A program made the position numbers and the translations under genes. Below, one piece after another: positions 16,701 through 25,982 of a stretch of DNA of 44,513 nucleotides. How positions within the stretch are numbered: the stretch's first letter is position 1; every line of letters starts with the position of its first letter. Source of the DNA: a virus; IMG/VR virus record IMGVR_UViG_3300025889_000214, positions 1 through 44,513 of that record; one strand, given 5' to 3'. The notes beneath the pieces were generated by a model, which searched no databases, was not told the DNA's origin, and saw nothing but the letters and a program-made list of their open reading frames with translations.

Positions 16701-19700
16701 ATTTCACAGGAGTATAGAAAGCATAAAAAGAAGAGTTCAACTCTCCATCTTCTTTTGAATAAACAGTGTTGATATTAGGACCAGACGTGTCTGTCCAAGC
16801 GCCATCCTCACTAGAGCTAACCTCAACAGAGATATTGCCACCTCCATTGGGGGTGGTTAAATAAAGACCCAGCTTATGAGAGTCTGCCGGAGAAGAAGAG
16901 CTAATAACCAGATACCCAGCAAGAACGTGCTGCGAAACGATCGGGTGTTGGTTGATCGTGTTTGCTAAATATTGTAAACTTTGACCATATTCTGTGTGCC
17001 TAAACCAGCTATTGTAACCATCATTATCTGTTGCTGACGCTGTTAATTCGTATGCTGTTTCATTAATAGTGAAAGTTACTTTGTCACCAACATTGAATGT
17101 AGCCGACAGCCCACCCAACCCTGAAGTTCCAGCTTTTGCAGATGCTATGTAGAACTCTTCACCATCGAAGTTACGATCTTCTTCCGGCGTAACCGCATAA
17201 TCTGATAATGGAAACACATTTTCAGAATAAATCGATTTATGACCCATTGAATTTTTAGCATCAGTGTAAACCGGTGTTTTTCGCACCTCAGCATCCAAGC
17301 GACCACCACGTTTTCTTACTTCTTGAACGCCCTCTTTCTGCCAAATTGTGTTCGCGGTTCCTAAAATGTCCAGTAATTGCTCACTAGTTGAATCATAATT
17401 TGGCTTATCTCTGTGAGAGTTCACGCCTTCAAACTTTTCTTTTGGCCAAACTCTTTCTGAATATTCAACAGAAGTCCATCCTTTGATTGGGTTTCCATCA
17501 ATCTTTGCGTTATTAAGATAAAGTTGTTTTACTTTTTCATATCCAGTATCAACTTTCACATTGTCCAAGTTAAACTTCGCATTCAATTCGCGGTTAGAAA
17601 AGGAAGCCAATTTTCCGGCATATGAGCTTTGAACTTCAATAAATTCTTCTGCTTCAGTGTTCAAAACAAAAACGTGACGAATTGGTTTGTATTTCTTGAT
17701 CACTAAGGGTTCGGTATAGTTTGTGAACGAATTAGCAATCAAGCCTTTTTCAACAATTCTTTGACCGTTGGAATCCTCCAGTTGCAAAATCGGAAGGCTA
17801 TCATCAACAGAGAGTGTGTTATTCTTCTTGTGTGTCCGGACAACCAAACTATCGCCATTTCTAGTTTGAAGCCAAGTATTGTAGCCAAACTTTCCAATCG
17901 AACTAAAATAGTTGTTACTGGCAGAAGGAGTTTCCAAGACAACTGTGGATGTGTTTGTGCTGGAGTTGACCTCTGCTCCATAGATGTTTGTTGCCGAGCC
18001 GGGACTTGCAGCCCAAGAAAAGAAAGTTTCTGGCTTGAATGTGATCTCTTCCGAGCCAGTCTGGTTCAAAAGAAACTCTAAGTTTGAAGAGGAGTAGCTT
18101 TTTTCAATCCAATCATACTGCAAGTCGGATGCCGGGATTGGGTACTGGATAAACCCGTTGTCAAAGAAAGACTGCGTTACAAATCCGGCTGCTGATGTGA
18201 CGTATTCTTTTCTTGGGTTGCGATAAACACCCAAGAAGTAAGAACCGTCTTCAGGGTTTGCCAAGATTGTTGGATCATCATCCGGTGCGCTGTAAATTTC
18301 ATCCAAAGCTTTACGAACAATAGCATTTCTATAGTTCATATTGTTGTAGACAGAGTATTGACTTGTTTCAAAATCCAAATAACCCAAGGAAGTCACTTCA
18401 TAACCGCCGGGAGCAGCAAACCTAGTTCTTATAAACTGGGGCTGTGATAATCTAGTTGGTAACGTATAATCAACAACTCCGGAAATCTGAATGGAGTCCG
18501 TTGTTGTAACAACAGAAGCAAAAGGATCTAAGAAATAATCATCATTCCCTTTGATTTCTGTGATCATTATCGAATGAAAACCGTCAGAAGCAACGCTTCC
18601 TTTTTGATCTTTCAGTAAAGTTCTAGGGACACCGATCGTATTCAACTGATCGGAGCCGGAAATATAAAGCCTTCTGTTTACATTGTTGGTATCTATGCTC
18701 GCAATGTTCTTCACAGTTCCGGAAAGGAAAAACGTTGATTGAGCCCCTACAGACGCAGACAAAAATGAACTAGCAGTCAGCGGATTGGCATTTTGCAAGT
18801 TCAACGCCTTGTTACCTTTTGTTGAAAAAGGATAAGAGTTTGGCGCAGCTTGTATTGTCGTCTCATAAACAGTCTGTGGCTTGATTACAGGCAGTTTGTG
18901 TTGGAACTTGTTTCTTTCTAAAACGTGACTTTCAATAACATTCCAAACTGTGCTTGAAAACTCCGCAGTCGCAGGGATCAACTGCTCAATCACCATTGCG
19001 ATACTAGTATCGACCCACTTGTAGTAATCTAAAAATCTTTCAAAGTCAAGTTCGTTCTGGACTTTGTTGAAGAAATATTGCCTATATTTCTTCAATTGTT
19101 TGTATTCTGGCCTATATCTGTTCGCAGACTCACCAACCAAATTGTTGAAGTCTTTCAAAGTCGAGAAGTATTCTAAAATACGATCATCAACTGCTTTGTA
19201 AAAGCTTTTTTCGGCTGCAAAGTAATAATTGATGGGTCTTTTATCCAATGAAAACACATCATCGTCTTGCGACAAGATTGAAATCATCTCATTGGAAGAT
19301 ACCGTATCATAAGGTGCTAATTTGTAAGTTGCAACCTTCTCTTTTTTAACAACATCTGTAGAAGATGCTTCAAAGCCGAAGCCTTTTCCACTGTGATAAT
19401 ACTGATTTTCTGTATCTCCTTGAAAATTTCCTAGGTCATTTACAGTGAAGTTCCCGGAAGAGTCCGAACCTGTTACGGTCTCAAAATCCCATCGCAACAT
19501 CAAAGTATCAATGTTTTTGACTTTCGTTGAGTAGTTTGAATCTAGGAGATAAGCGTCTCTTTCGCTGTTCGTTATTCCATAATTGTGAAGATCTCTCAAA
19601 TGAGATTTCAAGTCATTATCAGAAAGGTAATTATACCAGAAATTAATGTTTGAAATCTTCGCAAAAGAGTATCCGTTTTGATAAACAGAGCCAGTAAAGT

Positions 19701-22215
19701 TCTCTCTGTGTGCCCCAACATAAAGCCTTTTTGACGCTTCGGTGAAAAGAAGACCTTGCGCCTCGCTTACCGATGCTGTTACTTTAAATTCATTTTCAAT
19801 GTAGTTTGTTGAAGCGTTATAGCCAGAAAACTCCAAAAGATAAGCATCTGCATCAATATCAAAAGCCCCTGACACCCTTTGTGTCAGAGGGTAATTGACG
19901 TGCTTAAAGCGAACCGACACGTTCCAGTTTGTATTCGTGAAAAGATCTTTGACGGTGCTACTGGTTAATTCAATATTTGCACCGCCAACTGAACCGGTTA
20001 GCAAGAAATAGCCATCTGGTGTCTTCAAAGTTGGTCTAATAGCGTGTGCTTGAAGTTGATTTTGGTCTGGTGAAAGCCAAGTTAAATCTGTCTCGGCCTG
20101 TGCCTCATCAACATCGTGGAAACCGAACAAAGAACAAGTCAAATAAGAATTTGTTATCGTTTGATAATAAAAGTTTGCTCCAATCTTATCAGAAGGCAGT
20201 GTCAAACAAGAGTCAATTGTAATCGGAGTATAGTAATATTTACCAGTTCCAGAGCCTGAAATAAAAGATTTGCTTGGCTCTGCCGATGAGCTAAACTGGT
20301 GAATAGTTGCCGAGTTGTTGTCTGGATCTTTAAAGTTGATTTTCTTTTTATTGTCCATAATCAACTTTGTGTTGTCTAAAATCTCGTACTGTGCATTGTT
20401 CGAGTAGAGATTGATATCCACGATCTTTTGTGAGATGCCAAGACTGTTCAGTGTATTTCTAAAAGAATCATAAGTCCCTTTAGACTTGTAAATATGAGTT
20501 AAGTTGTTGTAAAGGTTTTCATAGATCTTGTTTTTGATCTTTGTTAGATCAGTTTGATAATTTGTTTTTTCGTTTCTGTTATAAAGTTGTTCGACAATGT
20601 CCATATCAACGAACAATTCAGGAACCAACATACCTTTGTCGGAAAGAAGCCTATCTCCAAATGGAAGTGGCTTTACAGAACCGGAAGTATATTCAACAGA
20701 TTTAATGTCTTTCAACTCTTCAATTTGAAGATAAAGAGTGTCCAAATAACTTCCCATTATTTGAGTTAAATGACGAAGGTTTTCTCCGCCATAAGACTCA
20801 TCCTCTTCAATGATCCAAGAAGGAAGCGAGAAGAAAAGGGCTGATGTGTTTAGATTATCGTGAACCGAGCCGCTATTTTCCAAGTTCGACTTCAAAGTCG
20901 AAACATCAGGGTGAAAAGAATAGATAATCGGATCTTTGTATTCATATGAAGACGCGCTTGCTGAAACAATTGCGGAGCCAACGTTGCGATCTCCTGCTTC
21001 ATATCCTGTCCAAGAACCGTTGGAAACACGCCCAGAATAGTCCAAAACAGTCGCATCCGTGTCTGTACCTGTCACACCCTCGTTGAACTTAAAATAGACC
21101 CCTAAGAGCGTGTTTGCGTCATCAGTATTTGTTCCACCGCCAACTTGGTTGTTGTAGTTTTGGAAAATCTGCTTTGCATTTCTTTCTGTTTTCCAATATC
21201 GAAATTCGTCAAACGAAGAAGAAAGAACTTTACCATAACCAAGCATCTCTTCGCCGTGATAAATATTCCCGGAAGGAGCGTTGACAAGCGCACCAATGTT
21301 AGCAGACATTTTTGCGGCGGTTGCATCGCTAAATGCCGTTCCCAAAACCTTCTCTTCGACGTACTGTCCATCCCTGTAGAACTTTGTGTTGATGCCACCG
21401 GACGCAGAGGCAAAAGAAACAGCGTAATGGTGCCAATTGTCGTCTGCAATGGCCGCTGTTGTTAAATTTCCAATCTCTTGTTGGAAATATCCGTCTGTTC
21501 CGGACTGGCAAGTTGCTAAAAAGACGTGATCAGACGACACTGCGGAGGCTGAAAGTTCGATTGTAAGCCTTCCATAGTCCGCAGAAGAAGACAAATTGTT
21601 ATTCCAAAGGTCAAAAAGCACTTCTTTTTTGGTCAAAGTGTTGTCAAAAGCACCTTTTTTCAACCAAAATTCAACAGTTACACCACCTTCAAGGTCTAAT
21701 TTAAGGTTGTTTTCCCTGTTTTTTGATGCTTTAAAGTAATTTGCCTTGGATATTGTTCGATCGCCAGCAGGATCAAAGCCCAAATGCGGACCACCGGTAA
21801 ATCCAATGTATTCCGACTGTGTTGATAAAGAATAGTCACCCACAGTAGCATCTTGTGCGCCCCAGCCATCCCCCAAAACAACGTATCCGTTTGTTCTAGG
21901 GTAAAGATTTTCAAAAATATATTGATCTAAATAAGTTCCCCTATTGTACCAATCTTCTCTTTCATATAGGGAGCCATCATAAGGATAAGAGTTGTAGATA
22001 TACTCAACAGAAGTGCGATAATATTCTTCTGCCAAGCCATACCTAGCAAAGCTCTCTGGCTTTGAAAAATCTGTTCTTGGTGTGAAAGATTTTTGAGTTT
22101 TAATCTTTTCTTTGATGAAGTCTTTGGATTCCACTTCTTCTTTCAATTTGTCATAATTGGCAGACGAAATGAACTTATTTGGATTTTGTTTTTTGAAAAG
22201 GTCTTTTTTACTCAT
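13759..22215 (-). CDS. Giant 2818-residue LamG-containing virion protein
   Basis: The largest gene in the window (8.46 kb). Residues about 165-345 form a LamG/concanavalin A-like jelly-roll: GGVTVEFWLKKGAF, then DNWHHYAVSF near 259-268, then SFDEFRYWKTERNAKQI, the classical order of such domains. A second, weaker LamG-like region lies near 730-880 (TNTNWNVSVRF, then AKISNINFWYNYLSDNDLKS). These domains usually bind glycans or proteins, so host-surface attachment or a sheath of lectin-like domains is plausible. The rest is a long Ser/Gly/Thr/Tyr-rich mosaic of beta segments with an alpha-helical portion around 480-600 and 1000-1120. No protease or hydrolase motif was found. It overlaps the upstream 521-residue gene by 8 bases and the downstream gene by one. 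A tail-fibre or large baseplate role is inferred. Confidence 0.88.
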   Translation of the reverse strand: MSKKDLFKKQNPNKFISSANYDKLKEEVESKDFIKEKIKTQKSFTPRTDFSKPESFARYGLAEEYYRTSVEYIYNSYPYDGSLYEREDWYNRGTYLDQYIFENLYPRTNGYVVLGDGWGAQDATVGDYSLSTQSEYIGFTGGPHLGFDPAGDRTISKANYFKASKNRENNLKLDLEGGVTVEFWLKKGAFDNTLTKKEVLFDLWNNNLSSSADYGRLTIELSASAVSSDHVFLATCQSGTDGYFQQEIGNLTTAAIADDNWHHYAVSFASASGGINTKFYRDGQYVEEKVLGTAFSDATAAKMSANIGALVNAPSGNIYHGEEMLGYGKVLSSSFDEFRYWKTERNAKQIFQNYNNQVGGGTNTDDANTLLGVYFKFNEGVTGTDTDATVLDYSGRVSNGSWTGYEAGDRNVGSAIVSASASSYEYKDPIIYSFHPDVSTLKSNLENSGSVHDNLNTSALFFSLPSWIIEEDESYGGENLRHLTQIMGSYLDTLYLQIEELKDIKSVEYTSGSVKPLPFGDRLLSDKGMLVPELFVDMDIVEQLYNRNEKTNYQTDLTKIKNKIYENLYNNLTHIYKSKGTYDSFRNTLNSLGISQKIVDINLYSNNAQYEILDNTKLIMDNKKKINFKDPDNNSATIHQFSSSAEPSKSFISGSGTGKYYYTPITIDSCLTLPSDKIGANFYYQTITNSYLTCSLFGFHDVDEAQAETDLTWLSPDQNQLQAHAIRPTLKTPDGYFLLTGSVGGANIELTSSTVKDLFTNTNWNVSVRFKHVNYPLTQRVSGAFDIDADAYLLEFSGYNASTNYIENEFKVTASVSEAQGLLFTEASKRLYVGAHRENFTGSVYQNGYSFAKISNINFWYNYLSDNDLKSHLRDLHNYGITNSERDAYLLDSNYSTKVKNIDTLMLRWDFETVTGSDSSGNFTVNDLGNFQGDTENQYYHSGKGFGFEASSTDVVKKEKVATYKLAPYDTVSSNEMISILSQDDDVFSLDKRPINYYFAAEKSFYKAVDDRILEYFSTLKDFNNLVGESANRYRPEYKQLKKYRQYFFNKVQNELDFERFLDYYKWVDTSIAMVIEQLIPATAEFSSTVWNVIESHVLERNKFQHKLPVIKPQTVYETTIQAAPNSYPFSTKGNKALNLQNANPLTASSFLSASVGAQSTFFLSGTVKNIASIDTNNVNRRLYISGSDQLNTIGVPRTLLKDQKGSVASDGFHSIMITEIKGNDDYFLDPFASVVTTTDSIQISGVVDYTLPTRLSQPQFIRTRFAAPGGYEVTSLGYLDFETSQYSVYNNMNYRNAIVRKALDEIYSAPDDDPTILANPEDGSYFLGVYRNPRKEYVTSAAGFVTQSFFDNGFIQYPIPASDLQYDWIEKSYSSSNLEFLLNQTGSEEITFKPETFFSWAASPGSATNIYGAEVNSSTNTSTVVLETPSASNNYFSSIGKFGYNTWLQTRNGDSLVVRTHKKNNTLSVDDSLPILQLEDSNGQRIVEKGLIANSFTNYTEPLVIKKYKPIRHVFVLNTEAEEFIEVQSSYAGKLASFSNRELNAKFNLDNVKVDTGYEKVKQLYLNNAKIDGNPIKGWTSVEYSERVWPKEKFEGVNSHRDKPNYDSTSEQLLDILGTANTIWQKEGVQEVRKRGGRLDAEVRKTPVYTDAKNSMGHKSIYSENVFPLSDYAVTPEEDRNFDGEEFYIASAKAGTSGLGGLSATFNVGDKVTFTINETAYELTASATDNDGYNSWFRHTEYGQSLQYLANTINQHPIVSQHVLAGYLVISSSSPADSHKLGLYLTTPNGGGNISVEVSSSEDGAWTDTSGPNINTVYSKEDGELNSSFYAFYTPVKYKENYFYQTKEIGHAAPLNNRGFKNEGIFGSGRAMKNAQYLTQFGADELAIAGITITASVSSSLFADGIYNHYLPTASLSYVNKVKSPVGTGSVYQLREITPYHGHTYRVPALSEREPFFASFAEYNESIKFLTDDYAIIPEFNISEHMSYYVDQKGANFRATNKKFLDLKGAINTTSSAETEISNYNADFYKDYVNTEFLQGFKVVKEDHDKIGKTGEVTLTCKGVKKFLPKQGFYPMNRSVQLGTLFSQSVGPSLTAYTNTEHGAVEANQNSAKGIFKTSTTDGELYGTSLYNQEQINANMRPAMLQAALQPLFAPGIFFNTIKSGIAVDFLLESEQGWATDTYTNNIKGNFDHFPSSSNVITGMGDPIRVPFEALTDLNKFPTNLDIPYLCPSFVTGALEEGGQSRPFVTFRWDGVRASNLYEKAMNNYLAESANFFLKEKSFTSFVSDVEENFKLFEAGKTYYMDIALQQTSNHVMFDEVWVENEGTGSNLLQTIFTDPGRKGRTFGPPFGVDRADGEWYAGGDAGLNISASYIASDPSYAPYTPPYFYGKSVARVEFTPTETRRYTLEEVQKSSSITYFNEGLDGDPIQGTATYNGAAIAYQMSLSSSVNLLGKITQPDIKVVTRDLQSVVRQKELSSTSNLSIETTNVLTDNLLNINNVFQPQADVSIELGEPLNTNKASWRISTKYECPVLNFYEQEAVVFHSRGMWSGLGELPTNEKEGIFLSVLPSFSGSYFTTNNTGSLADQLGFKPEKKRIGAIAEKTVIKEAIVAIPFLERENISQEEADLTVIEKQNFFSVDREILEQQIKDNKDTTLTRMYRRMQNYVIPPNYNFVKYRDINPFVMYLFEFDVEFDQQDLAYMWQGVMPDASLTGNEEFDEVTIKHMTGKDEFFHGKEIPSDVRWLIFKVKQKARKDYLDVVNLRETAIDDYGYNWPYDYCSIVEMAKVEATLKIVPKDTAEEAGIKLGKILEGEE

Positions 22216-23773
22216 TATTATCTTCTTCTACTCTAAATTTGAAGATGCCTTTTTGCTCTTGGTAATCACCAACAGCGTCGTTGTAAAAGGCAAATTTTAA
22301 ACCGTACATATATCCGGGTTCTAACATTGACATATCTAAGTCAAAGTAGTTGCCTTCTGAATCATAGGACATAAGAGTGTGATTTGTAGTGGAGCCGGTG
22401 CCATGGCCAATAACTTCATAGTTGTCTGCTACTCTTATCACTTTGTAAGAGGCACTAACAATCGGTAAAGTTGATTGGGCGGCAACCGCTCTAGTATAAA
22501 TATTTGGGTTCCAGTTTTTTTCACGAACAAAAAGTCTAAATTTTCCAACTTCTTGTGTATCGTATGACTTTTTAAGATTGGTTACATTGATAACATATTT
22601 TCTATTGTCGTTGTAACCGAGCGCATCAAAGGTTTGAGGGGAAATTGACCCTGTTTTGAACTCCACCCCTCCAGAATGCCAAACATCATACAAAGTAGCG
22701 ACAGGCGTAGAGGCTGCTGTAACGGCGAATGAGGCACTATAAATCCCAGTTGATACCCAGCCCCCAGTTACATTGAGATCGTTCGTAGAAACCACTCCTC
22801 CGCCCGCTGGAAGCAATAATTTTGAACCAGATGGAGCAGTGTCGTTAGAAGAGCCTGAATAAAGACTGAGCAGGATGGCTCCTTGGCCTACCGATGGGAT
22901 GTTTGCCAAGCGACCTCTAACGTAGTTGTAGAGGTATATCGTGTTAAGGTTGTCAGCAGCAGGTGCCAACGAAGACGAATAAAAGAAATAATTGCGATCA
23001 TCTTCAATTCTGGAGTCCCACCTAGCTTCAAGGATTGGTCTTCTATAGAAGAACTCAGATTCTCTTGCAAAAAACTTTTTTGTATAGTAAGATCTTTGAG
23101 CGCCATCCGTATTATGTATAAAAGAGCTTGAGTTTTGCCCGGTTGAAGAAGAATAATAAGCTTCATAAGAAGAGCTTAATCTTACCCCAATTCCATAATT
23201 TGTTTTTGTCCCATCTAACCACTGTTCTACTAAACTTGTAATGTCAAGTTCTATGTTTTCTGTGCCTTCTCTGCCAAAAGAAGCAGTATAAGAAGGTGAA
23301 GCGTGATAATCACCACCAACAGAAGTCCAAGCAGTTCCCAAAGAAGCAGAAATCCAGTTTGAACCTTCCAATTTGTTATAAGTTTGGTCTGTGTAGTTAT
23401 CCATATCCAGACCTTCACCCTCTTCCCAAGACCTAGAAACCGCTTGAATGGTCATTTTATAGTCTCTTGGAAGAGTTTCAGAGTGCTCTGCGTTAAACAT
23501 ACGAAGATAAAAAGAAACAGAGCCGGCTGCTGGGATTTTTCCTGCTGTTCTGTCTGCCGAAACAGTTGCAATGGGAAAATTAACCAAAACTCTTGATAAT
23601 TCTTGACTTTCTCCAAAATCTGAGCCTGAAACTTGATCATAAATTGAAAAAACTTCAAGAATGTCGGCCCTGCCCATATTGGAGCCAGTTCCTCTATTAG
23701 CTAAAACCAAGCTTGAATCAAAAGCATTTGTAATTGTATTGTCGGCATCTGCTAAATATCTTTTAATAGCCAT
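22208..23773 (-). CDS. Virion structural protein, 521 residues
   Basis: A beta-rich protein dominated by Ser, Tyr, Asn and Gly with no catalytic motif. The first 250 residues resemble a carbohydrate-binding-type jelly roll in strand pattern and include ENIELDITSLVEQWLDGTK, which looks like the D-I-T-x-x-V-x-x-W element of DNRLRE/CBM-type domains (where it anchors the last strands); this is a weak visual match. The C-terminal half has FN3-like strands (VGKFRLFVREKNWNP and GYMYGLKFAFYND). It lies between the gp6-like wedge gene and the giant LamG gene, overlapping the first by 1 base and the second by 8. A baseplate-peripheral or fibre-connecting role is inferred from that position. Confidence 0.83.
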   Translation of the reverse strand: MAIKRYLADADNTITNAFDSSLVLANRGTGSNMGRADILEVFSIYDQVSGSDFGESQELSRVLVNFPIATVSADRTAGKIPAAGSVSFYLRMFNAEHSETLPRDYKMTIQAVSRSWEEGEGLDMDNYTDQTYNKLEGSNWISASLGTAWTSVGGDYHASPSYTASFGREGTENIELDITSLVEQWLDGTKTNYGIGVRLSSSYEAYYSSSTGQNSSSFIHNTDGAQRSYYTKKFFARESEFFYRRPILEARWDSRIEDDRNYFFYSSSLAPAADNLNTIYLYNYVRGRLANIPSVGQGAILLSLYSGSSNDTAPSGSKLLLPAGGGVVSTNDLNVTGGWVSTGIYSASFAVTAASTPVATLYDVWHSGGVEFKTGSISPQTFDALGYNDNRKYVINVTNLKKSYDTQEVGKFRLFVREKNWNPNIYTRAVAAQSTLPIVSASYKVIRVADNYEVIGHGTGSTTNHTLMSYDSEGNYFDLDMSMLEPGYMYGLKFAFYNDAVGDYQEQKGIFKFRVEEDNNE

Positions 23774-25587
23774 TACTTCACAGTTCCTTTAATATCAGAT
23801 TCAGGGAATTTAATTTCAAAAACAGCATTGTCAGGACAAACCACAACTCTTCCATCGGAAGTTAACGCCTCGTCAATGCTTAAGAATAAATCAGTGTAAG
23901 GAGAGCCAAATTTTGACACAATTTCGACATCTAAAACGTCTACCACCTCTTCCAATTCTTTTAAGCTCTTGTATACTTCAATAATATTGAAATTCTCTCC
24001 AATATCGAACTTTCTTTCGGTTAAATCTTCTGTTAACTTGTCGATGCAAAGTTGCAAAACATCAAATTTGTTTGTGTCTTCTTCTGCAAGTACAGAAAAA
24101 TTAATGCCCAAGTTTACAATCTTAGCGTCAAAAACATCAACAGTGTCATTGATCATTTTATATCTGGCTAGCCAAGTGCGAAGATTGTTTTTCAAAACAG
24201 AAGAAGCCGCTGAAAAGTTACCTTCTGTGTCTTCTGACAAAATGTATAAGTTTAAATTTCTTTTTTGAGAATCTGGGTCTCTCACTGCATTTGCTCTTTT
24301 TACAGCGCCCAAAGAAGCCGGCATCAAGTAAGAAAGATAAATGTAATCTTCTCTTGTTACGGCTCTATTCTGCGTTGAAAAAGAGCCAATAACTCGCTGC
24401 CTTAATTCATCTGCTGTTGGCGCTGAGACATCTCCGGAGATTGCTTTTTCATTGTCCACTTCAACACCGCCACGAACATCTGATACTTTTGTTTCGTCCA
24501 ATGTTTCTTCGTCATTAAACTCTAGAGTGGTGGACAAAACTTGATTTACTGCTCCAACAGAGGCATTTGAAAGAACCTCATTGTTCACAAGATAGGTAAT
24601 GTCCAACGTGGTGTTTGATGGCCCAATTCCCAACTTATCGTGATAAGATAAAACATTTGGATCAAAATAGGTTGAAGAAATATAATTCTTTCCCCTCTGC
24701 TGAAGAGCCACAGAAGAAGGATCAGAGATCTCATCATTCAATGTATCTGATTCGCTTCCGCCGCCAAACTGCAAAAAGACTTGACCAGTAGATGTTCTTT
24801 CAACCGTAAATCTTCTGGGCACAACCAATGGCTTTAAAATGTTTGGAACCATACTGTTTGTAGCTGTGTCTTTATTTGAAAATGCTTTGTAAATAATATC
24901 TTGCGAAAGAGAATCAACTTCAAAATATTCATTCCCCTCGGTATCAAATACTGAGATGATTTCAATTATTTCACCTTCAACATTCTCCCCAACTTCAATT
25001 TTATTGAACGCCTCAAAGCCCTCAATCAGAGCCGCTTCCGATTGTTCTGTCCCGGAGACAACTTCACCTGCTTTTCTTAAGACATAAAAAGTTGGAACAC
25101 CAGTCGTTTCATCAACTTTAGAAAGAAGAATATCTGCGCTTGCATCGTTGAAGTTGACATCGTCAGTTAGAGTGAAAACACCACCGTCAACAGATGCGAA
25201 GGTGGAACCCTTCTTGACAATTGGAAGATAGTTTGTATTTGGAGTTCCATCTGTATTTGCCGGAATTTCAACATAGATCTCAACCAATCCCGTGGAGACC
25301 CCGGAAGCAGAATAGCGATAACCCATTTGCTTTCCAATTTTAAGAATGCTTTCCTCTTCTAAGGCCGTTTCCAAGAACGTTTCGTTTGCTTGGTAATCCA
25401 AAAAGAAAGAAAGGGTATCACCAATATAAGAAACTGTATCGATCATCAAAGAGCCAAATCCGGATGTATCAAAATCTTGAAAAGTATCTGGATAGTACCT
25501 TCTTGCGTGATCGACCAAAGCTTCCCTAATTGATTGAAAATCTCTTGCTGTGTAGTCAATTGGTGGTCTTTTATTTTTAAAAGCCAT
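23773..25587 (-). CDS. Baseplate wedge protein, T4 gp6 / baseplate J-like
   Basis: Structural subunit of the contractile-tail baseplate; in T4, gp6 forms the dimeric iris that ties the wedges together. The 604-residue protein has the typical N-terminus of the gp6/J family: DYTARDFQSIREALVDHARR near residues 10-29, then GSLMIDTVSYIGDTLSFFLD and YQANETFLETA near 45-80. The J-type middle domain contains TREDYIYLSY near 410-420, a conserved position in these proteins, and an acidic C-terminal region (LKELEEVVDVLDVEIVS) matches the usual last domain. It sits immediately after a gp25 gene, the same neighbour order as in many contractile phages and related injection systems. GGAAAC precedes the ATG; the gene ends by overlapping the next start by one base. 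Confidence 0.93.
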   Translation of the reverse strand: MAFKNKRPPIDYTARDFQSIREALVDHARRYYPDTFQDFDTSGFGSLMIDTVSYIGDTLSFFLDYQANETFLETALEEESILKIGKQMGYRYSASGVSTGLVEIYVEIPANTDGTPNTNYLPIVKKGSTFASVDGGVFTLTDDVNFNDASADILLSKVDETTGVPTFYVLRKAGEVVSGTEQSEAALIEGFEAFNKIEVGENVEGEIIEIISVFDTEGNEYFEVDSLSQDIIYKAFSNKDTATNSMVPNILKPLVVPRRFTVERTSTGQVFLQFGGGSESDTLNDEISDPSSVALQQRGKNYISSTYFDPNVLSYHDKLGIGPSNTTLDITYLVNNEVLSNASVGAVNQVLSTTLEFNDEETLDETKVSDVRGGVEVDNEKAISGDVSAPTADELRQRVIGSFSTQNRAVTREDYIYLSYLMPASLGAVKRANAVRDPDSQKRNLNLYILSEDTEGNFSAASSVLKNNLRTWLARYKMINDTVDVFDAKIVNLGINFSVLAEEDTNKFDVLQLCIDKLTEDLTERKFDIGENFNIIEVYKSLKELEEVVDVLDVEIVSKFGSPYTDLFLSIDEALTSDGRVVVCPDNAVFEIKFPESDIKGTVK

Positions 25588-25598
25588 TTTTTGTTTCC

Positions 25599-25982
25599 TT
25601 ATTCTTCTGCTAATCCAATAGAGACAGAGTCCACCAGATCAATCTCTGGAATGGAATATGTAACTTGAACAAAAATCTTATTTCTATCTGTTTCAACTAA
25701 GTCAAAACTAACTTCTTCCAAATCAATATAAGAAAGGTAGCTATTGACTTGCTCTATTATCCTTCCTTCGAAATCTAAAAGCATATCTTTGTCAGAAAAG
25801 TTCTCAAACAACATACCAGAAAGACCAACCCCAAACTCTGGAATCATCACTCTTTCTCCGGGGTTTGTTAACAAAACCATTTTTAGGTTTTGCCTTGCTA
25901 GATCTCTGATTTCTTCAATGTGTTCAAACCCCGGCTGTGTTTTATCAGGCAGTAGCGGTAGTTTTGGAGTGTATTTAGGCAT
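25599..25982 (-). CDS. gp25: Baseplate wedge protein gp25
   Basis: A small conserved subunit that sits at the core of the baseplate wedge and nucleates sheath assembly in contractile tails. The 127-residue length fits the family (T4 gp25 is 132). The family signature is clear: DLARQNLKMVLLTNPGERV near residues 27-45, followed by MIPEFGVGLSGMLFE, corresponding to the conserved TxxGER-x-M-x-P-x-F-G-x-x-L core shared with Mu/P2 gpW-type proteins and type VI TssE. Despite the historical 'lysozyme-like' label, no catalytic function is implied. It overlaps the 1863-residue gene upstream by 8 bases and is followed after 11 bases by the gp6-like gene. Confidence 0.95.
   Translation of the reverse strand: MPKYTPKLPLLPDKTQPGFEHIEEIRDLARQNLKMVLLTNPGERVMIPEFGVGLSGMLFENFSDKDMLLDFEGRIIEQVNSYLSYIDLEEVSFDLVETDRNKIFVQVTYSIPEIDLVDSVSIGLAEE

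Noticed and set aside
19869-19887. CTGACAC-CCTTT-GTGTCAG inverted repeat in the giant gene
   Set aside because: Only a 7-bp stem, inside coding sequence of an 8-kb gene, with no T-run; chance occurrence is likely.
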